64,000 nucleotides of DNA, taken from Silene latifolia. Its lineage: Eukaryota; Streptophyta; Magnoliopsida; Caryophyllales; Caryophyllaceae. Every line of letters starts with the position of its first letter. Position 1 is the stretch's first letter. The notes beneath the pieces are model-generated. The model did no database searches and was not told the origin of the DNA. It saw only the letters and a list, made by a program, of their open reading frames with translations. Of this stretch, positions 34,647-47,298 are shown piece by piece. Location: contig NC_133532.1 of assembly GCF_048544455.1 (NCBI RefSeq), forward strand, positions 16,184,948 through 16,248,947, in the 5' to 3' direction. A program made the translations under genes and the position numbers.

Positions 34647-35886
34647 TGAAAGATCATAGATCCATATTAGACTCTCTAATAAAAATTAAATTATCTCATA
34701 ATTTATTATTTTAGTGATCTATGTAACATGCATGCAAATATAAAAGCATAAAAATGAAAGTTAAGGAAAAACAATTTCCTTACATAGATTTTTATGGTAA
34801 TATGGGTACAAACTATATCACCTATCTAGTTTGTTCTTGAGCTAATTAAAAAGAAATGGATGATCCTCCTTGAAAAACCTTCAAAAAGAAAGTCTCCTTC
34901 AAGTTGCACCCAAGAACAACACCCAAAATAATCTTACAAGTATTAACTAGATACTTGTAAAATTAACCCTTGATAATAGTTGTAATATTACTAACACTCT
35001 TAGTAATAATATTTTGATTACTAACTTCTTAGTAAATGATGTATAATAATTTTAGAGAGATAAGCAATTTTTGTTCACATGCAAAATGAAGTAGTGAAGT
35101 AGTATTGAAAAATGAACAACAAATTGGAGTATATTGGAGGAAGTGGCGGGTGGAGTGTGTAGTAGTGGAGTGTTGAAATTGTCTTATATTTGTCAATCTT
35201 ACATCACATGTAAATTATTATAAGATAACTTGTGGAAGTATCACAAGTAAAGTGAAATGATTGTATTTATAATTATCCACTATACTCCATTTACACGGTC
35301 CAATGTCCCATTAACGGGTTCATTTTGGTTCTTATATTTGTCGCACAAATACGTGTAAATTTTATTTAAACATCGTTTCATGTTTAAATGCTTCCAATTA
35401 ATTTCGTCCAAATCACTCCGTAAATATACATGTACCGCTACACATATTATTTACGTACTAATATTAATCACATTAATCAATTAGTACAATTTTAGTGAAT
35501 TAACAATTAATTAACTAAAACCCGTCTTCCAAAATTTATTATTCAATTATCGCATAATTAAATAATAACTGCCGTGCCTCGAGTTCGCAACTCGAAATCT
35601 CTCTAAAATAATCGACTAACCTTTTAGTTTATAAATCAAGGGACTAAATAAATTGTATCTCATACAATTAATTAGTTATCAATTGGGGTTCGTTCCTATA
35701 GGTGTGACCGAAGGGGGTCAGTTGATCACCGCCGTCTCACGACAATAACGTCAAACTCTAGTCAGCCAACCGTTATCGATTTACGTTAATCAACTGACAA
35801 GGATCAAATAATTAAATATCTGATGATATTCCCTTAATGAGATTTATTATGTAAACGCACTATTGTGGAGGACACTAACTCCAACA
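34647..35886 (-). repeat. 5' LTR of the copia element (1240 bp)
   Basis: Same sequence as 26691-27929, bounded by the PBS on the inside and TGCTT on the outside. Confidence 0.9.
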
Positions 35887-36907
35887 TGCTTGTGGCATTA
35901 ATTGTTCTATTAACAGGTTATGTGAAGTATAACATGTGTTGCGTAAGTGAATTGTAATTAATGTTTATAATTCAAAGTTGTCTTGTGTATGCTAGGAGTA
36001 GGGTCTAAATGTGAGAGCCCTGATTAAGTGGAACTTTGAACAATGTTTATTGTTTTTGCAGGGGAAACACTCTCTAAATCTTTAAATTCCGTCACTGTTC
36101 ATTTGAACTCGGCCGAGTAAAGTTGATACTCGACCGAATAGGCCATATTTGGCCGAGTAAAAAGGCACTCGGCCAAGTACTTAGAATGATGATTTAAACC
36201 AGCTACTGATCTCTGAATACTCGACCGAGTAAACCAAATAATCGACCGAGTAGAGACTACTCGGCCGAGTAATCCCAGCACTCGGCCGAGTACCCCAAAA
36301 TCACAACCCAACTCGGTAAATTCTGGAAAACCTTATACAAAAACTCTTCAAAATTTCCGCTTCATATCTTCTTTTTTATACAAAAACTCTTCAAAATTTC
36401 TCTCTCAAAAACACACTTGGGTGATTTTTGGTTGAATTTGTTCTTGGATTTACCCTTGCTTTGTTCTATCTAATCAATCTTCAACTAAGGTAATGTAACT
36501 AATCAACCTTCTTTGCTTTTAATTCAATCAATCGTATGCTTGCCCCAAAATCTGAAATTTTACTCTTGTAATCCAAAGTTTTATATTTCTATAGTGATAT
36601 TTTGGTTATATTTTCTCTTGAACATCTACTTATTTACGCAAAATAAAGTTTTTATGCTCAAAATCAATGACTTAATGTCGAAAAATTTTCTAGGGTTTGC
36701 CTCAATACTTTGCTTTTAGTCACCTAGCTTCCTTTAGGATGTTCCTTGTGAGTTAATTTTAATAACAATGCCTTAATTGGTCGGTATGTCATGTCTTTTG
36801 AGAGAAAAATCCGTTTTAAAACTCCGTCTTAAAAGTGTACAAGCTGAAAAATAGCCCTTACCATGGCAAAATTTCCGGAAAAACCTTTGTTGAACTTCTC
36901 TTTTGCA
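35887..36907 (+). other. Element B leader, second part, with 5' exon and intron start
   Basis: TTTTTGCAG at 36053-36061 precedes a palindrome cluster (36113-36292). A CT-rich leader follows, ending CAACTAAG at 36489. GTAATG (36490) looks like a 5' splice site, and the intron would run to TTTTGCAG just before the ORF's ATG. The CACTA element sits in that acceptor. The leader shares AAACTCCGTCT...AAAAGTG (near 36816) with element A (near 10375). Confidence 0.55.
36113..36292. repeat. Palindrome cluster in element B leader
   Basis: About nine dyads of the type ACTCGGCCGAGTA, ACTCGACCGAGTA or close variants. The core differs from element A (GGCC or GACC against GATC), but position and spacing are equivalent. 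Confidence 0.85.
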
Positions 36908-38564
36908 CACTACAAGGAAAACGCGGGTTAGTGACGGGAAAATTGACGGAAAAAACGAGTCATCAGAAAACACGGAAAATTGACTGTATTCTGACGTCTA
37001 ATCCGTGAGTAACGGTTCCTGACGAAAAATCCGTCAGATAAATTTGGCGCGTTGACAAAGTCAATGGCGCTAAATAGTATGTGACGGAAAATCCATCGGA
37101 AAACTCATAATTCTGACGGACTTTCCGTCAGATGTTTCTTACACACATAGGTGGAACCCAGCTGTCAATAATAAGTGACATCTGACGGAAATTCCGTTGG
37201 GAATTGAATTGTACTGACGGAATATCCGTCAGATGCTCCTTCTACCGTGCATTCTAGCTGTCAACAATAAGTGATATCTGACGAATATTCCGTCGGGAAT
37301 TGTAAAGTACTGACGGAATATCCGCCAGATGCTCTTTTACTGTGGTACTTTATGGAGGTTGCATTATTGAGAGCATATGACAGAATTTTCGTCAGAAATA
37401 CAACAATACTGACGGATTTTCCGTCAGTACTACAACAACACTGACGGAATTTCCGTCAGAACCTCCTTTTATCTCAAACACGCTCATTCTCTTCGACACT
37501 TTACTAAGTTTTCCCCCAAATCAATTAAAACCCCATTACCCTAACCTCCTAAAATCCGACACCACCACCACCCTCCTCACTTCCGGCGCCACCACCACCA
37601 CCACCAACACCACCACGTCGTCGTCACTATTAGGTAATATCTTTGTCTTTTCTTCCTCTCTCCTTTCTCTTTTTCTTTTTCCTTTTCTTTTTTTCATTTT
37701 TCTTTTCTTCCATAGTCACGGCCGCCCTGCCACCGCTCTGCCGCCGTCCTCCTTCTTTCTCATTCTTCATTTTTAATTTTTTCTTTGTGAAGTTAATTAG
37801 GTATTGTTTAATCTCCATTTAATTAGGTATTGTTTAATTTGTTTAATTGATTTAAGAGAGTAGTTATTGTTGTAATTGTTGTTGAATTATTGTTGGTGTT
37901 GATACATGTTGACTTAGGATATAAACCCATTTTGTTTAAATGTATGTTGTGTTGTGAAAATTTTGTGAGGTGTTAATATTATTGTTAAAAATTGAAATTA
38001 TTGTTAATTAGATTAGCTATGTAATTTCATTGTTAAAAATTGGTATTATTGTTAAAAATATTTTTAAAAATTGGAATTTTTGTTAATTAAATTATCGTTA
38101 AATTTTATGAAATGTTAAATGTTTTTAAAATTTTAATTAGACTTAATGTTAATTAGATTAGATGTGTAAAATGAAAAATTAGTCATGTTAGTTAATTAAA
38201 AGAAGGTTTGAATTTCCCGACGAAATTTCCGTCAGAGGCCTATTTTTCAATTTTCCAAATCAACCGCCAATTATGCCACATGTCATCGTCCTGACGGAAT
38301 ATCCGTCAGGAATACACTGTACTGACGGAAATTCCGTCAGTTACCTGCTGTGACTGGACGACGGTTATTCCGTCAGTGATCGTCAGTAATAGCCTTTTAC
38401 TGACGGAAATTCCGCCAGGACAGAGATTTTAGTGACGAAAATCGCTGACGCGCAGAGTTCTGACGGGCTACCCGTCAGGAAATAGAAATACTAACGAATT
38501 TCCGTCAGTATGGGCCGTTACTGACATATTTTCGCCCTCAGTATCCCGCGTTTTCGTAGTAGTG
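36908..38564. mobile_element. Non-autonomous CACTA (En/Spm) element, 1657 bp
   Basis: Terminal inverted repeats CACTACAAGGAAAACGCGGG (36908-36927) and CACTACTACGAAAACGCGGG (inverse of 38545-38564) match at 18 of 20 positions. They are flanked by the 3-bp duplication GCA (36905-36907 and 38565-38567). Both subterminal regions are packed with the palindrome CTGACGGAATTTCCGTCAG and variants, the usual layout of transposase-binding sites. The centre (37450-38200) has ACC-rich and AT-rich DNA but no transposase, so it must have been moved in trans. Confidence 0.92.
36940..37460. repeat. CACTA left subterminal palindromes
   Basis: About ten copies of CTGACGGA(A/T)(A/T)TTCCGTCAG-like units, whole or half, alternating in orientation. 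The matching right block is at 38215-38535. Confidence 0.85.
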
Positions 38565-38569
38565 GCAGC

Positions 38570-39978
38570 ATGCTGAAATCAAAAGCACCAGCTAAGAAGC
38601 GGATTCGCGCTAATTCCGCCATGGAAACAGGTCAATATAGCTAATGACCTCTTGTTCATCCGGTGGACGACTATCCACCGGTAATCTTTTCTGATTTTAA
38701 ACAGCGGGCTGCTTTTGTGGCCTTAATGGGTCGGACCATGATGCCGAGTCGTTGTATGGACCCTGACATTTTGGTGACCTTGGGTTGGAAGAGGATATCT
38801 CTCACATATTTTAGATATTGGGAATGGAGGGGCTGTACCATCTTTGATAGAAGTCCTACCCGTACCTTACATTGGAGGTTTTGAGTTCTTTTGTCTACGA
38901 TGTAGATGAGAAAACCGTCTCCTTTCGCCTTATGAATGATGACCATAACTTAACACTTGGTGAGTTTGCTGAACACCTTGGTCTAGAGACTGAAAAGAGG
39001 GGGTACTAGAGGGATGTCGCGAAAAACAGTGGAACACCCATGAGATAATGTTGATGATGTCCTACCTTATCCCTCGTCGGGGGAAGCCTTTTTACTATAG
39101 TGCTCTTGGGGTTGTATGCTCCAGCTTGGCCCTTATGACATGGTCTTCGAGCCATTACCTTACTTGTGGGGCTATAGTGACCTGCTTGGCTTAGAGACTG
39201 ATTGATTTTGAGGCTCCACCTGCGTCGGGGACTGGGTTGTTCGAGACTGCCCCTACCATGGACGAGAAGTATTGGTGCCACATTAATTGGCTTAAGAGGT
39301 TAGATAATGGGTCTTTGGCTCGGAGGGTAAGTAGGTCTATGATCTATGTGGATGGTGCTCCCCGATCCTGAGAACCTACCGGTGGTGGACCACATAGCAG
39401 AGTACGACCCAGGGAGTGGGGAACCGGAACCTGAGCCTCAGTTTTACTTGATCGATCCCACCATCCTCCTAGACTTAACTGAGCCAATCTCCACTTCGGA
39501 GAAGTAGACGATCGTTCTGCCACCCTACGAGCACCGTAGAGGGAGAGTGGCTAGAGGGGCCGAGACTGAGACCAAGCCTTCCTTTTCTACACCCCTATTT
39601 TACCCATCGCAGTACTCACCCTACCCCACCATCCACAACCCTAGGATGCAGGTTAGTGACTTGACCGAGCGGATCTTTACTACTTTGATGCTACGAAACA
39701 TGCATGAGATGGCTTACAACCAGGGTATAGGGAAGGACTTGCCACAACCGGTTTGGTGGAGAGGACCTGGGGTTGACACTTGGGTGTTCCATAGTTATGG
39801 GGTCGACCCCAACGTTTAGAGACCACCGACGGAGACCGAGTTTGGCTGCCTCGCAGGACCGTGGGGAGCCAACTACGGCAGTCAGCTAGACGAGGCAGGG
39901 AGGTGGACCGGCGGTGGAGGCTATTCATCTGGAGCTTATCAGGGAGCAGAGACATCTGACACCGGACGTGGAGAGTAA
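38570..39978 (+). pseudogene. Element B ATHILA ORF-1-like gene, decayed
   Basis: The ATG at 38570 begins MLKSKAPAKKR, aligning with the element A start. A TAG follows after about 24 codons. Homology continues with DDYPPVIFSDFKQRAAFVAL (38666 on), SFRLMNDDHNLTLGEFAEHLGL (about 38917-38985, different frame), EPEPQFYLIDPTIL (about 39430-39475), and RNMHEMAYNQGIG...PVWW...FHSYGVDPN (39690-39816). The last stop is at 39976. Several frameshifts and nonsense codons. It is diverged from element A yet colinear, so the ORF was present in the common ancestor of A and B. Confidence 0.75.
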
Positions 39979-41125
39979 ATGGCGGAGGATGCGGACATTT
40001 GAGCTCCGTTTTGTTTTCTAGACTTGTTGTCGGATGTTTGTTAAACTTTTATCGTACTACTTTTATTCTGGATGCTTGTAATCGGCCATAAGGCCACCAC
40101 TTGTTGTTCTTCGTACTACTTTCATGTCAGCAAGACCATGAAACTTGTGTTAGTAGGGGACATGTGACGTTTTTTGCAGGTTAACGTTTCTATGCCATGA
40201 ACATAGATTGCGAAAAATCGAGTCCTGGACTTGAAAATTCGGCCGAGCAAGCTGATACTCGGACGAGTATCATGTACTCTACCGAGTACCCTTTAATACT
40301 CGACCGAGTATCCGGACACTGCATTTGTTGTTGTTTAAGCTTGTTGTCCAATCAACTTTAGTATTTGTTTTCCGATGTATGTATCCTTGGGTGTACTAGT
40401 ATCGGTTTCAATCTTGAATGGTATGAACATGGTGTATATGGTGACGATACATCGTTTGACTCATTTTTGAGATAGTAATGGTATAGGAACTGGTGTGGGT
40501 AACGACATGACAATTGTATCATAATAGTTAACTTGCGTACAATTTACATTTTCCCTTGTCTATGTTGCATATACCTCTTTTCCCAATTGCATGAATATGA
40601 TGGTTGTCTTACTTATGTTCGAGGCATGTCTTAATTGCCAAGTAACGTGATATATGTTCTATGATTATTGTTTCTTTAAGCATATGCGAGTTTCATTTGA
40701 TGGTTGGAATGAACTTCGGGGACGAAGTTCCTTTTAAGAAGGGTAGATAACATCGATTCTAACAAGTTAACAGAATTTCTGCTATGTCTTACCTTTGTTT
40801 TACTCTCGAATATCTAGGCTGTCACAAAAATTCTGTAATGTGTTACTTTTAAATATTTTAATTCGTCACTTCATAACTTAATTGGTTTACGATATCAACC
40901 TTGTTCTTAATTAGCTTGGTGGTTTCATACAGTAATAATATAGTGATTTCATGGTTGACAATACTATGTCAAGAAATGATTATAACTTAGTGTCGTACGC
41001 GTCATAGACTTACTTGGTGTTCGGCGTCGTGTGAGTGGTAAGTCTTCCCTTAGGTGCTTTGTCTTGTTATTTTGGGAAGTTTGGGACGAATTTCGGGGAC
41101 GAAGTTCCTTTTAAGTGACTATAAT
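39979..41125 (+). other. Element B 3' noncoding region
   Basis: It has the same order as in element A: GGCCATAAGGCC (near 40090), TTTTTTGCAG (40170-40179), a palindrome cluster (40238-40311), and two hairpins, GAACTTCG-GGGA-CGAAGTTC at 40711-40730 and GAATTTCG-GGGA-CGAAGTTC at 41098-41117. The second has a C-to-T change that still allows a G-U pair in RNA. Confidence 0.65.
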
Positions 41126-42299
41126 ACCCGCCCTATTTAGGGACCCGTTGACCAAAGGAGAGCCTTAGCAGGGGTTATGGGAGATGTTAGGCGACTAACG
41201 TTGCTTGTTGCTCGACCTAGTTAAGGTCACTCGACCGAGTAGTGCGAATACTCGACCGCGTACCACGCCTGTTAACGCGTTATTATAAAACGCGAGATTG
41301 CAAACCTCATTTCATTTTCGACGATTCCTTTCTCTTTCTAACTCTAATATATCTTTCTCTCCTATTTATCCCTCATCATCTTACACTCTCACATGGCCTT
41401 GACACTAACCCAAGAAAGGAGATGGTTCATGCTTGACGTTGTCGAGTCGGGTTATCACCGTTATCGGCATCGGTCCGTGTCTCAAGGCGAGTTTGTGTTT
41501 CGTCGTTATCTTTTAGTAGGTCTTGAATAGTCTAGTGATAGGATGTGATTGCTACTTATAGGATTCATAATTGATCTTGTTTGGCTTGTTTATTGGATGT
41601 ACTTTCATGGAATAGCAAAAAGGTAGGGTTTCCCTACTCAGTTGATTGCATAATTGATTTAAGATGTGATGATTGTGATTATGTTGACATGATTAGCATT
41701 TTTGTTGAATTGTATTCTTGATTGTTGTAGTTGTGGTGGATTGACTATGTTGGTGAGATGTGTCCTAGGTTGAGTGGAGTCACTTGCAGGAGTTGCTTCA
41801 CGCCCTTGATTCGTCCCTTGTGGAACCCGCCACAAAAAGGGATGTGCACATTAAGGAACACGGGTTGTTGCTCGTAGCGATGAGCGGGGCTTAGGTGGGC
41901 AAGGTTGCGGTCCCCCACTGGCGGTGTGGATTATCTATTGCGGCAGTAATTTGGCATGATTGGAAATGGAGAATGATTGTGGGGTTGTTGTCATTGTTAT
42001 TCGTGTATATTGATTATCTTAATTACTCAGTGAACTGACCCCGTGTTGTATTTTCAAAACTGTATGTGGTGATCTACTCGGGGATGGTGAGCAGTTGGTT
42101 TAGCAGGTACAACTAATTATGATGCTTGCGAGACATGGAAGGGAATCAAGTCATCACGCTATCAATCTATATGTCGCAGTCACTCATGTCTAGTAGTTCT
42201 TTCAGTTATAAATGTTGTAATCTCTCTCACGTTGGTTTATGATGTAAAATATAAAGTTAATTAATAAACGTTCTTTAATTATTGATTTGATGTACTTAC
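41126..42299 (+). repeat. Element B 3' LTR, first part
   Basis: Starts TGACTATAATACCCGCCC after a short purine stretch. It contains a palindrome cluster (41211-41262) and TATAAAA at 41284-41290. Homology to the element A LTR includes GGAGTCACTTGC...GGAACCCGCCAC. It is cut at 42299 by the Athila-type insertion. Confidence 0.8.
41211..41290 (+). promoter_or_regulatory. LTR palindromes followed by a TATA box
   Basis: CTCGACCGAGTA-type dyads at 41211-41262, then TATAAAA at 41284-41290, 22 bp downstream. This is the clearest case in the window of the palindromes lying directly upstream of a core promoter. Confidence 0.6.
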
Positions 42300-43572
42300 T
42301 GATACCGTCGTTTAGTACCAAAATTAAATTTATAATTCCAAACTAAAACTATAGCTAGTGATAGTAAGGGTCGAACCACAGAGAGACAAGGTTGATTTTG
42401 TTTGCTATTTTTCAGTCTAAAAAGTAACGATTAATTGGGGGTTTTGAAATTGATTGATTAACTGGCTAACTGCTAAAATAAATATTCTTAACAAGATAAA
42501 AAGAGGATCGGGAATTTCGGTTCACCATGGCAAATAACAGGTCAGTCAAGCAGCAGAGGTCTCATAATACGGTCTCAGGAAAAACAAGCTAGTCTTTCGA
42601 TCAAAGCTCAAATAACCTCACGGTCTAATAATTCCCTAGAATTTATCAAAGCTTTCACTCAAGAGAAATTCTAAATCTAACGATAAATCAAATTACCAAT
42701 CTTTCAATCTAGCAAAGAAATCTATCAAAAGATAACAAGACCAATACGGAAGAACTCATGCTACACAACAGTCCTAATTTCATACCATGGCTCACCTAAT
42801 TCCCAATCAAAGGAATTACCTACGCATAATCATAACTACACTAATTGCGGAATTAATAAATACGAACAAATTTAACATGATGGAATCTAACTAGAACAAA
42901 GGGAAGAAATTCAATTGCTGAAATCAAATGAATGAAACAAGAATCAAAATAACAAGGGGAAAACAAGAAAGAGGAAGGATTGCATAAAAAGCTTACTAAT
43001 TGAATTTCAAGAACAAAGCATTCGAATCAAGGTTTCCGTCTCAAGCTAGATCTGAAAACTCAGTTTTTCCAGAAATGAAAAACATCCCCTAAAAAGTTGC
43101 GTTCTATTGATAAAAAGATACTGAAAGTTAATTACAAGTTGGGCTTTTAAAAGTCTAACACGGAAAAATAAATATCACTCGAAATCGTCGATCGATCGGT
43201 CAAGACGGCCGATCGATCGATTACTCGTAACAAAGAGCTTCTGCCTCGAAGCTCCAGTGGTCGATCGACTGAAAGGCTTAGTCGATCGACTGAAAATGCT
43301 GTGCAGTGGCTCCTTGTTGCTTCCAATCAACTCTTCACTCCTTGCACGCATCCCAAGGTGAGTGAATGAACTCTCCTTCCTCTTGGCTTCCTTGAACTTG
43401 CTTCCGGAGGACGAATTTGGCTTGATTTAGCCTACTTCCACGCATTCCTACAATAAATCATAGAAAATGCAAAGTAAACCGTTTCGGGAGAAATAGCAGC
43501 CTTAAGCTACCAATTATGCGTAGAAATACATGCCAAAACCACAGATAAAGTGTATAGAATATGCACGTATCA
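42300..43572 (-). repeat. Athila-type 3' LTR (1273 bp)
   Basis: Plus-strand view TGATACCGTCG...GCACGTATCA. It is nearly identical to the right LTR except in a ~100-bp palindrome block (43187-43292). The adjoining TTTGGGGAGATT on the minus strand (43573-43585) is the polypurine tract. Confidence 0.92.
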
Positions 43573-43585
43573 AATCTCCCCAAAC

Positions 43586-45315
43586 CAAATCTTGCTTGTC
43601 CCCAAGCAAGCACTATGACCCGTATAAAAAACTAAATGGAAAGGAGTACATTTCAGAGCTAACTACAAGTCAATGCCAAACCATTTAATGCCCAAAGTCA
43701 AACTCGCAAAGCTTAAATCAAGCGAACAAATTTATGCATATCATAGAATTAAGTCGGGCGTTCGACCTTGCAAGACTCATACAATCGGACTCTCCCGGAT
43801 CGCTCTTCTCTCAGCAAAGCAAATGGTAAGATAATATGTAAAAGAGAGGGAAGAAAAGTAAAGTCTCTCACCTAGACTGCAACCGACAAAACATGTATGC
43901 TTGACTAGCATGAATAATGATTCTATTTACCGTACATACGCATAACCACCGTCAAGGACTATCACATGCCGAACTATTGCAAAATTTGGATATGTGAGGC
44001 TAAGTGGGAAAGAAGGGCAAAACAATTATGGGAAAGTGAAGGTAAGAGCCAAGCTAGCACCTAACGAACCATCAGAAACCGAATCCCGTTCTTCCAACTC
44101 AATAAAAAAATAACCATGCCTTTATTGACTAGGCAACACAAAAATCCAAACGAACGCCTCCAAATCAAGAGGTAAGCACATGAGGCGTGTCTTTATTTCA
44201 GCCAAGACTTTATTATTTTCAAGACTCTCTTTTTTTTTTTTTTTTTTCTGTTTCTTTCTTTTTCTTTCATTTTCATTTTTTTTTCAAAATCTGAACTGGT
44301 GGTTGATCGACCAATGATGGCAGTTGATCGACCACCCTACACACTCCAGAGCATTCTGCCCAGGTAAACATACTTCCTTTTTTTTTTTTCATTTTTTCTG
44401 AATTTTTTTCTTTCTTCTTTTTTTTTTCAGGCTGAAGTAAATCCTTCACTTCTCAAAAATACCCGCTCCAACATTACAAGAGCGAACCAAAACAGCTTGA
44501 ATCAACAAATTCCTCTACTGCTTCCTAGCTTGGCACAATGGTAGGCTAAGTATGGGATGTAGTTGAGGGCAACTGGCAATTTTGGTTTATAGTGGAGTTA
44601 ATGGGGTAAAATGAGAAAGGGGAGGATGCAATAGTTCTCCAAACATGCAATACCGACCACAAACCAATGCGTATAGGCAATAAGCAATCAAAACTCATGC
44701 ACGTGCAAAACATGAAATGAAGGGAGTAACTACTCTCAAACCTAAATTAACCGGTCATAAATGTCACCAGTTATAGGCTCTATGTCTCAGAAGGTATAAG
44801 TAGTTTGCCAAAAGTAATGAGTCAAGTCTAATTGCCCGAAATGGATTCCATAACAAAATTTGAGAAATCACTTTTAATTCTTGCTAAGCAGCTATGAAAA
44901 GGCAAGGAATGGCATATTTGACTAATAGAGCAAAATCATCATTAAAAACTCCAATCCGACTCAGCTATGTGCAAAAGTAAACGTGATATTTTTGGTTTTT
45001 ATGAATTTTTTTTTAATTTTTTCTTTGTTTTTTTTTTTGAATGGATGAAAAATAAAAACAAATGCAAACAGAAATGCACTAAACATGTGACTGAAATGCA
45101 ATAAAGACAAATGCAGATGCAAAACAAAAGGTATATGCAAATACCCTCCCCAAACCAAAACGCACAATGTCCCCATTGTGCTCAACAACAAATCACCAGC
45201 AGGAAAAATGGGAGAATAAAAGCATAAAAAGTAAAAGGAAGGGAAAAGAGAAAGGAAAACAACTCACAAAATACGACCTCCCCAAACCAGCCAAGAACGG
45301 GGAGGTCACCAGCAT
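43586..45315 (-). other. Athila-type 3' noncoding region
   Basis: 1.7 kb between the extra ORF and the polypurine tract. Several T-rich low-complexity tracts (44228-44260, 44380-44430, 45005-45040) and AT-rich DNA, no ORF with a known domain. Confidence 0.5.
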
Positions 45316-46781
45316 CTAATCTCCACCCTCGTAGTCGGAGTCACTGTCCTCTCCGGACCCCGAGTCACTCTCCTCCTCAAAGCAGCGAGCCGGAGGGCCC
45401 TCCGGAACCGAGGCACCAGCAGTAGGAGTGGGAGGGGTCCCCCTGGCAGCCGAGGGTAACCGCCGCCGGAGGGACAAAGTAAGAAGGGTGAGCCTGGGCC
45501 ACCCCGTGGAAGCATCCCCCGAGCTAGCTCCTCGTAGACCGGCACAGGGCGATGGCCGTGTCCAACCCGTGCTCGTTGAAACTCCCGCACAAATCACCCA
45601 GACACGTGACATTGCCCTCCGGTCCATGACCGGAGGGACAACTAAGGGGGCGGTGGTCGGGAAAAGTGGTCGTGCCGGCCAGGAGGAGTGGTAGTGGAGG
45701 TAGGGGGTGCCTGTGAAGAGGAGGCACGAGCCCTCCTCGAAGTGCTAGCAGAAGGTGTGGCCGCCACCAGAGGAAGCCTGTAACTAGGCAGGGGCGGCCG
45801 AGCTGCCCCCTCAACAGTGGTAAGGGGCAGGACAGGAGGGTAGCCCGTGACAGGGATGCGGTCACAGATGAAATAATCAATCTTCCACCGCATCTGTCTA
45901 TCGATCCAATAGACACCCCTCGCGTAAGAGAGGTCCATAAAACGCAGCTCAGGGTCAATGGGGTCCTCCTGTCGAGGGAAAAGTAAAACAAGGCGGTTGG
46001 CGATACGTGTCACCAAACCGCCACAGGCAATGGTGGTCAAGTTGCCCTCACTTACTTACCGAAAGTGAGCGGCGGTCAAGTAGGCAATGTTATAGATGCG
46101 GGCTCTCCGACGCTCAACGTTCAGATAGCCCGCCAAAATCGACAACTCAATATTATTCACATTATTAGACTCTTTACGGCCAAAAATGGTATTACCCATT
46201 AGCCGTAGAAAATAACGAAGAGGGGGCAAGTGGACGGAAGTGCCCGTCCTCCTCGACCCGTAAGTGTCACCGATACAAGACCACATGGTCCGGTGAGTGT
46301 CAGAGGGGTCCGAGGTTCTGCCCTCGGAGTAAAGACCCAGAAAACCCGCAAAATCAGCAAGTGTCAGAGAATAATTGACATTAAAAAGGCGAAAGGAAAT
46401 GCAGGGTTTGGTCGCATCAGCCTCAAAGGCTTCGGAATCAAAAGCGTAAGAGGAAAAGAATTCAAGGGTCAAAACATAATATGTGAACTCAGCCATGTCC
46501 ACAAGACCTATCATACCCGTCCCATTTAGCAGGGACACGACCGACTCATATGACCTAGTTTCTCCAAAGTGTCTTTATGGAGAAACGGGTGGCTGTGACC
46601 TTCCTACTCGAAACAAAGAAGGAAAATTTTTGCGCTACCGAATAGGTTTAGCAAAGATAACTCGCGGATAGTCAGGTAGACTATCCGTAGTGGCTTCTAT
46701 CATCAGAAGCGGTCCGCGTGGCCGCTTAGCAGGCCTTTGGCTCGACTTCCCCTCCTGCATTGGCTCCTTCCCTTTTGTCAT
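45316..46781 (-). pseudogene. ATHILA ORF-1-like gene downstream of pol (env-like position), decayed
   Basis: The ATG is at 46781, ten bases after a strong splice acceptor. The N-terminus (MTKGKEPMQEGKSS...) is basic, then DYPRVIFAKPIR aligns with YPSVVFVDFKQ of element A. The central domain has YYVLTLEFFSSYAFD and ISFRLFNVNYSLTLADFAGFLGLY, the ATHILA ORF-1 signature. The C-terminus is Pro/Ser-rich and ends in an acidic run (EEESDSGSGEDSDSDYEGGD). There are at least three in-frame stops (after PIR, VSP and AAHFR) and a frameshift near 45640. In Athila and Calypso relatives this position holds an envelope-like ORF. I see no membrane segment, so an envelope function is not supported. Confidence 0.75.
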
Positions 46782-46791
46782 TTTTTTGTAC

Positions 46792-47120
46792 CTGCAAAAG
46801 AATCAAATTAGCAACAATTAACCAACTTAAGTTTCAATTTCTAGAAACCCGAATCAAAATCAGATGATCCACGCAAATTAGGGCTTCGAAATTTTTTGGG
46901 GAAAACTGAAATAACCATCTCCTAGTTTCTAATTAGTGTCGAAAATCAAAGGGGAAAGGCTTGAATAAGCAATTAAAGTACATAAATGACCAGAAATCAC
47001 ACCCTAAAATCGTTTTCCCCAAATCGATTTTTTCGTCTCAAGGGCACATTACTCGAAAATTTCGCATGGAGCTTCAGCAAAACTCGAATAAAAAGCATAA
47101 AGATGGAATTAGAGACATAC
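46792..47120 (-). other. Probable 5' UTR intron of the post-pol ORF
   Basis: The donor CAAG|GTATGTC (exon end 47121) and acceptor CTTTTGCAG|G (exon start 46791) match plant consensus. The intron is 329 bp and T-rich near the acceptor. The upstream exon carries GAAACCCTAAG (47201-47211), a telobox-like leader element. Splicing would place the ATG 11 nt into exon 2. Confidence 0.6.
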
Positions 47121-47298
47121 CTTGAAGAACTTTGAAGATTAAAGCAATAAAAATCAAGTGATTAGGACGGGATGTAGGTGAAAATCGCAGCAGGGGAGAA
47201 CTTAGGGTTTCTTTTGTTTTTCAGATTTTTGGGAAGTGAATGAATGAGAAAATAAGGATGAAAACTTCCCTTATTAACTGCCTCTGAACCCGCGGACT

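Larger units (their letters stand above)
26691..35886 (-). mobile_element. Ty1/copia element, complete (9.2 kb), inserted in element B
   Basis: LTRs at 26691-27929 and 34647-35886, flanked by TGCTT on both sides (26686-26690 and 35887-35891). The PBS next to the right LTR and the PPT next to the left LTR fix the minus-strand orientation. gag-pol is decayed. Confidence 0.92.

Noticed and set aside
36940-38535. Protein-coding gene inside the CACTA element
   Set aside because: Frames are short and cross the subterminal palindromes or ACC-rich low-complexity DNA; no transposase motif.
45316-46781. A true viral-type envelope gene in the Athila-type element
   Set aside because: Position fits an env-like ORF, but no signal peptide or transmembrane segment is visible and the sequence matches the ATHILA ORF-1 family.
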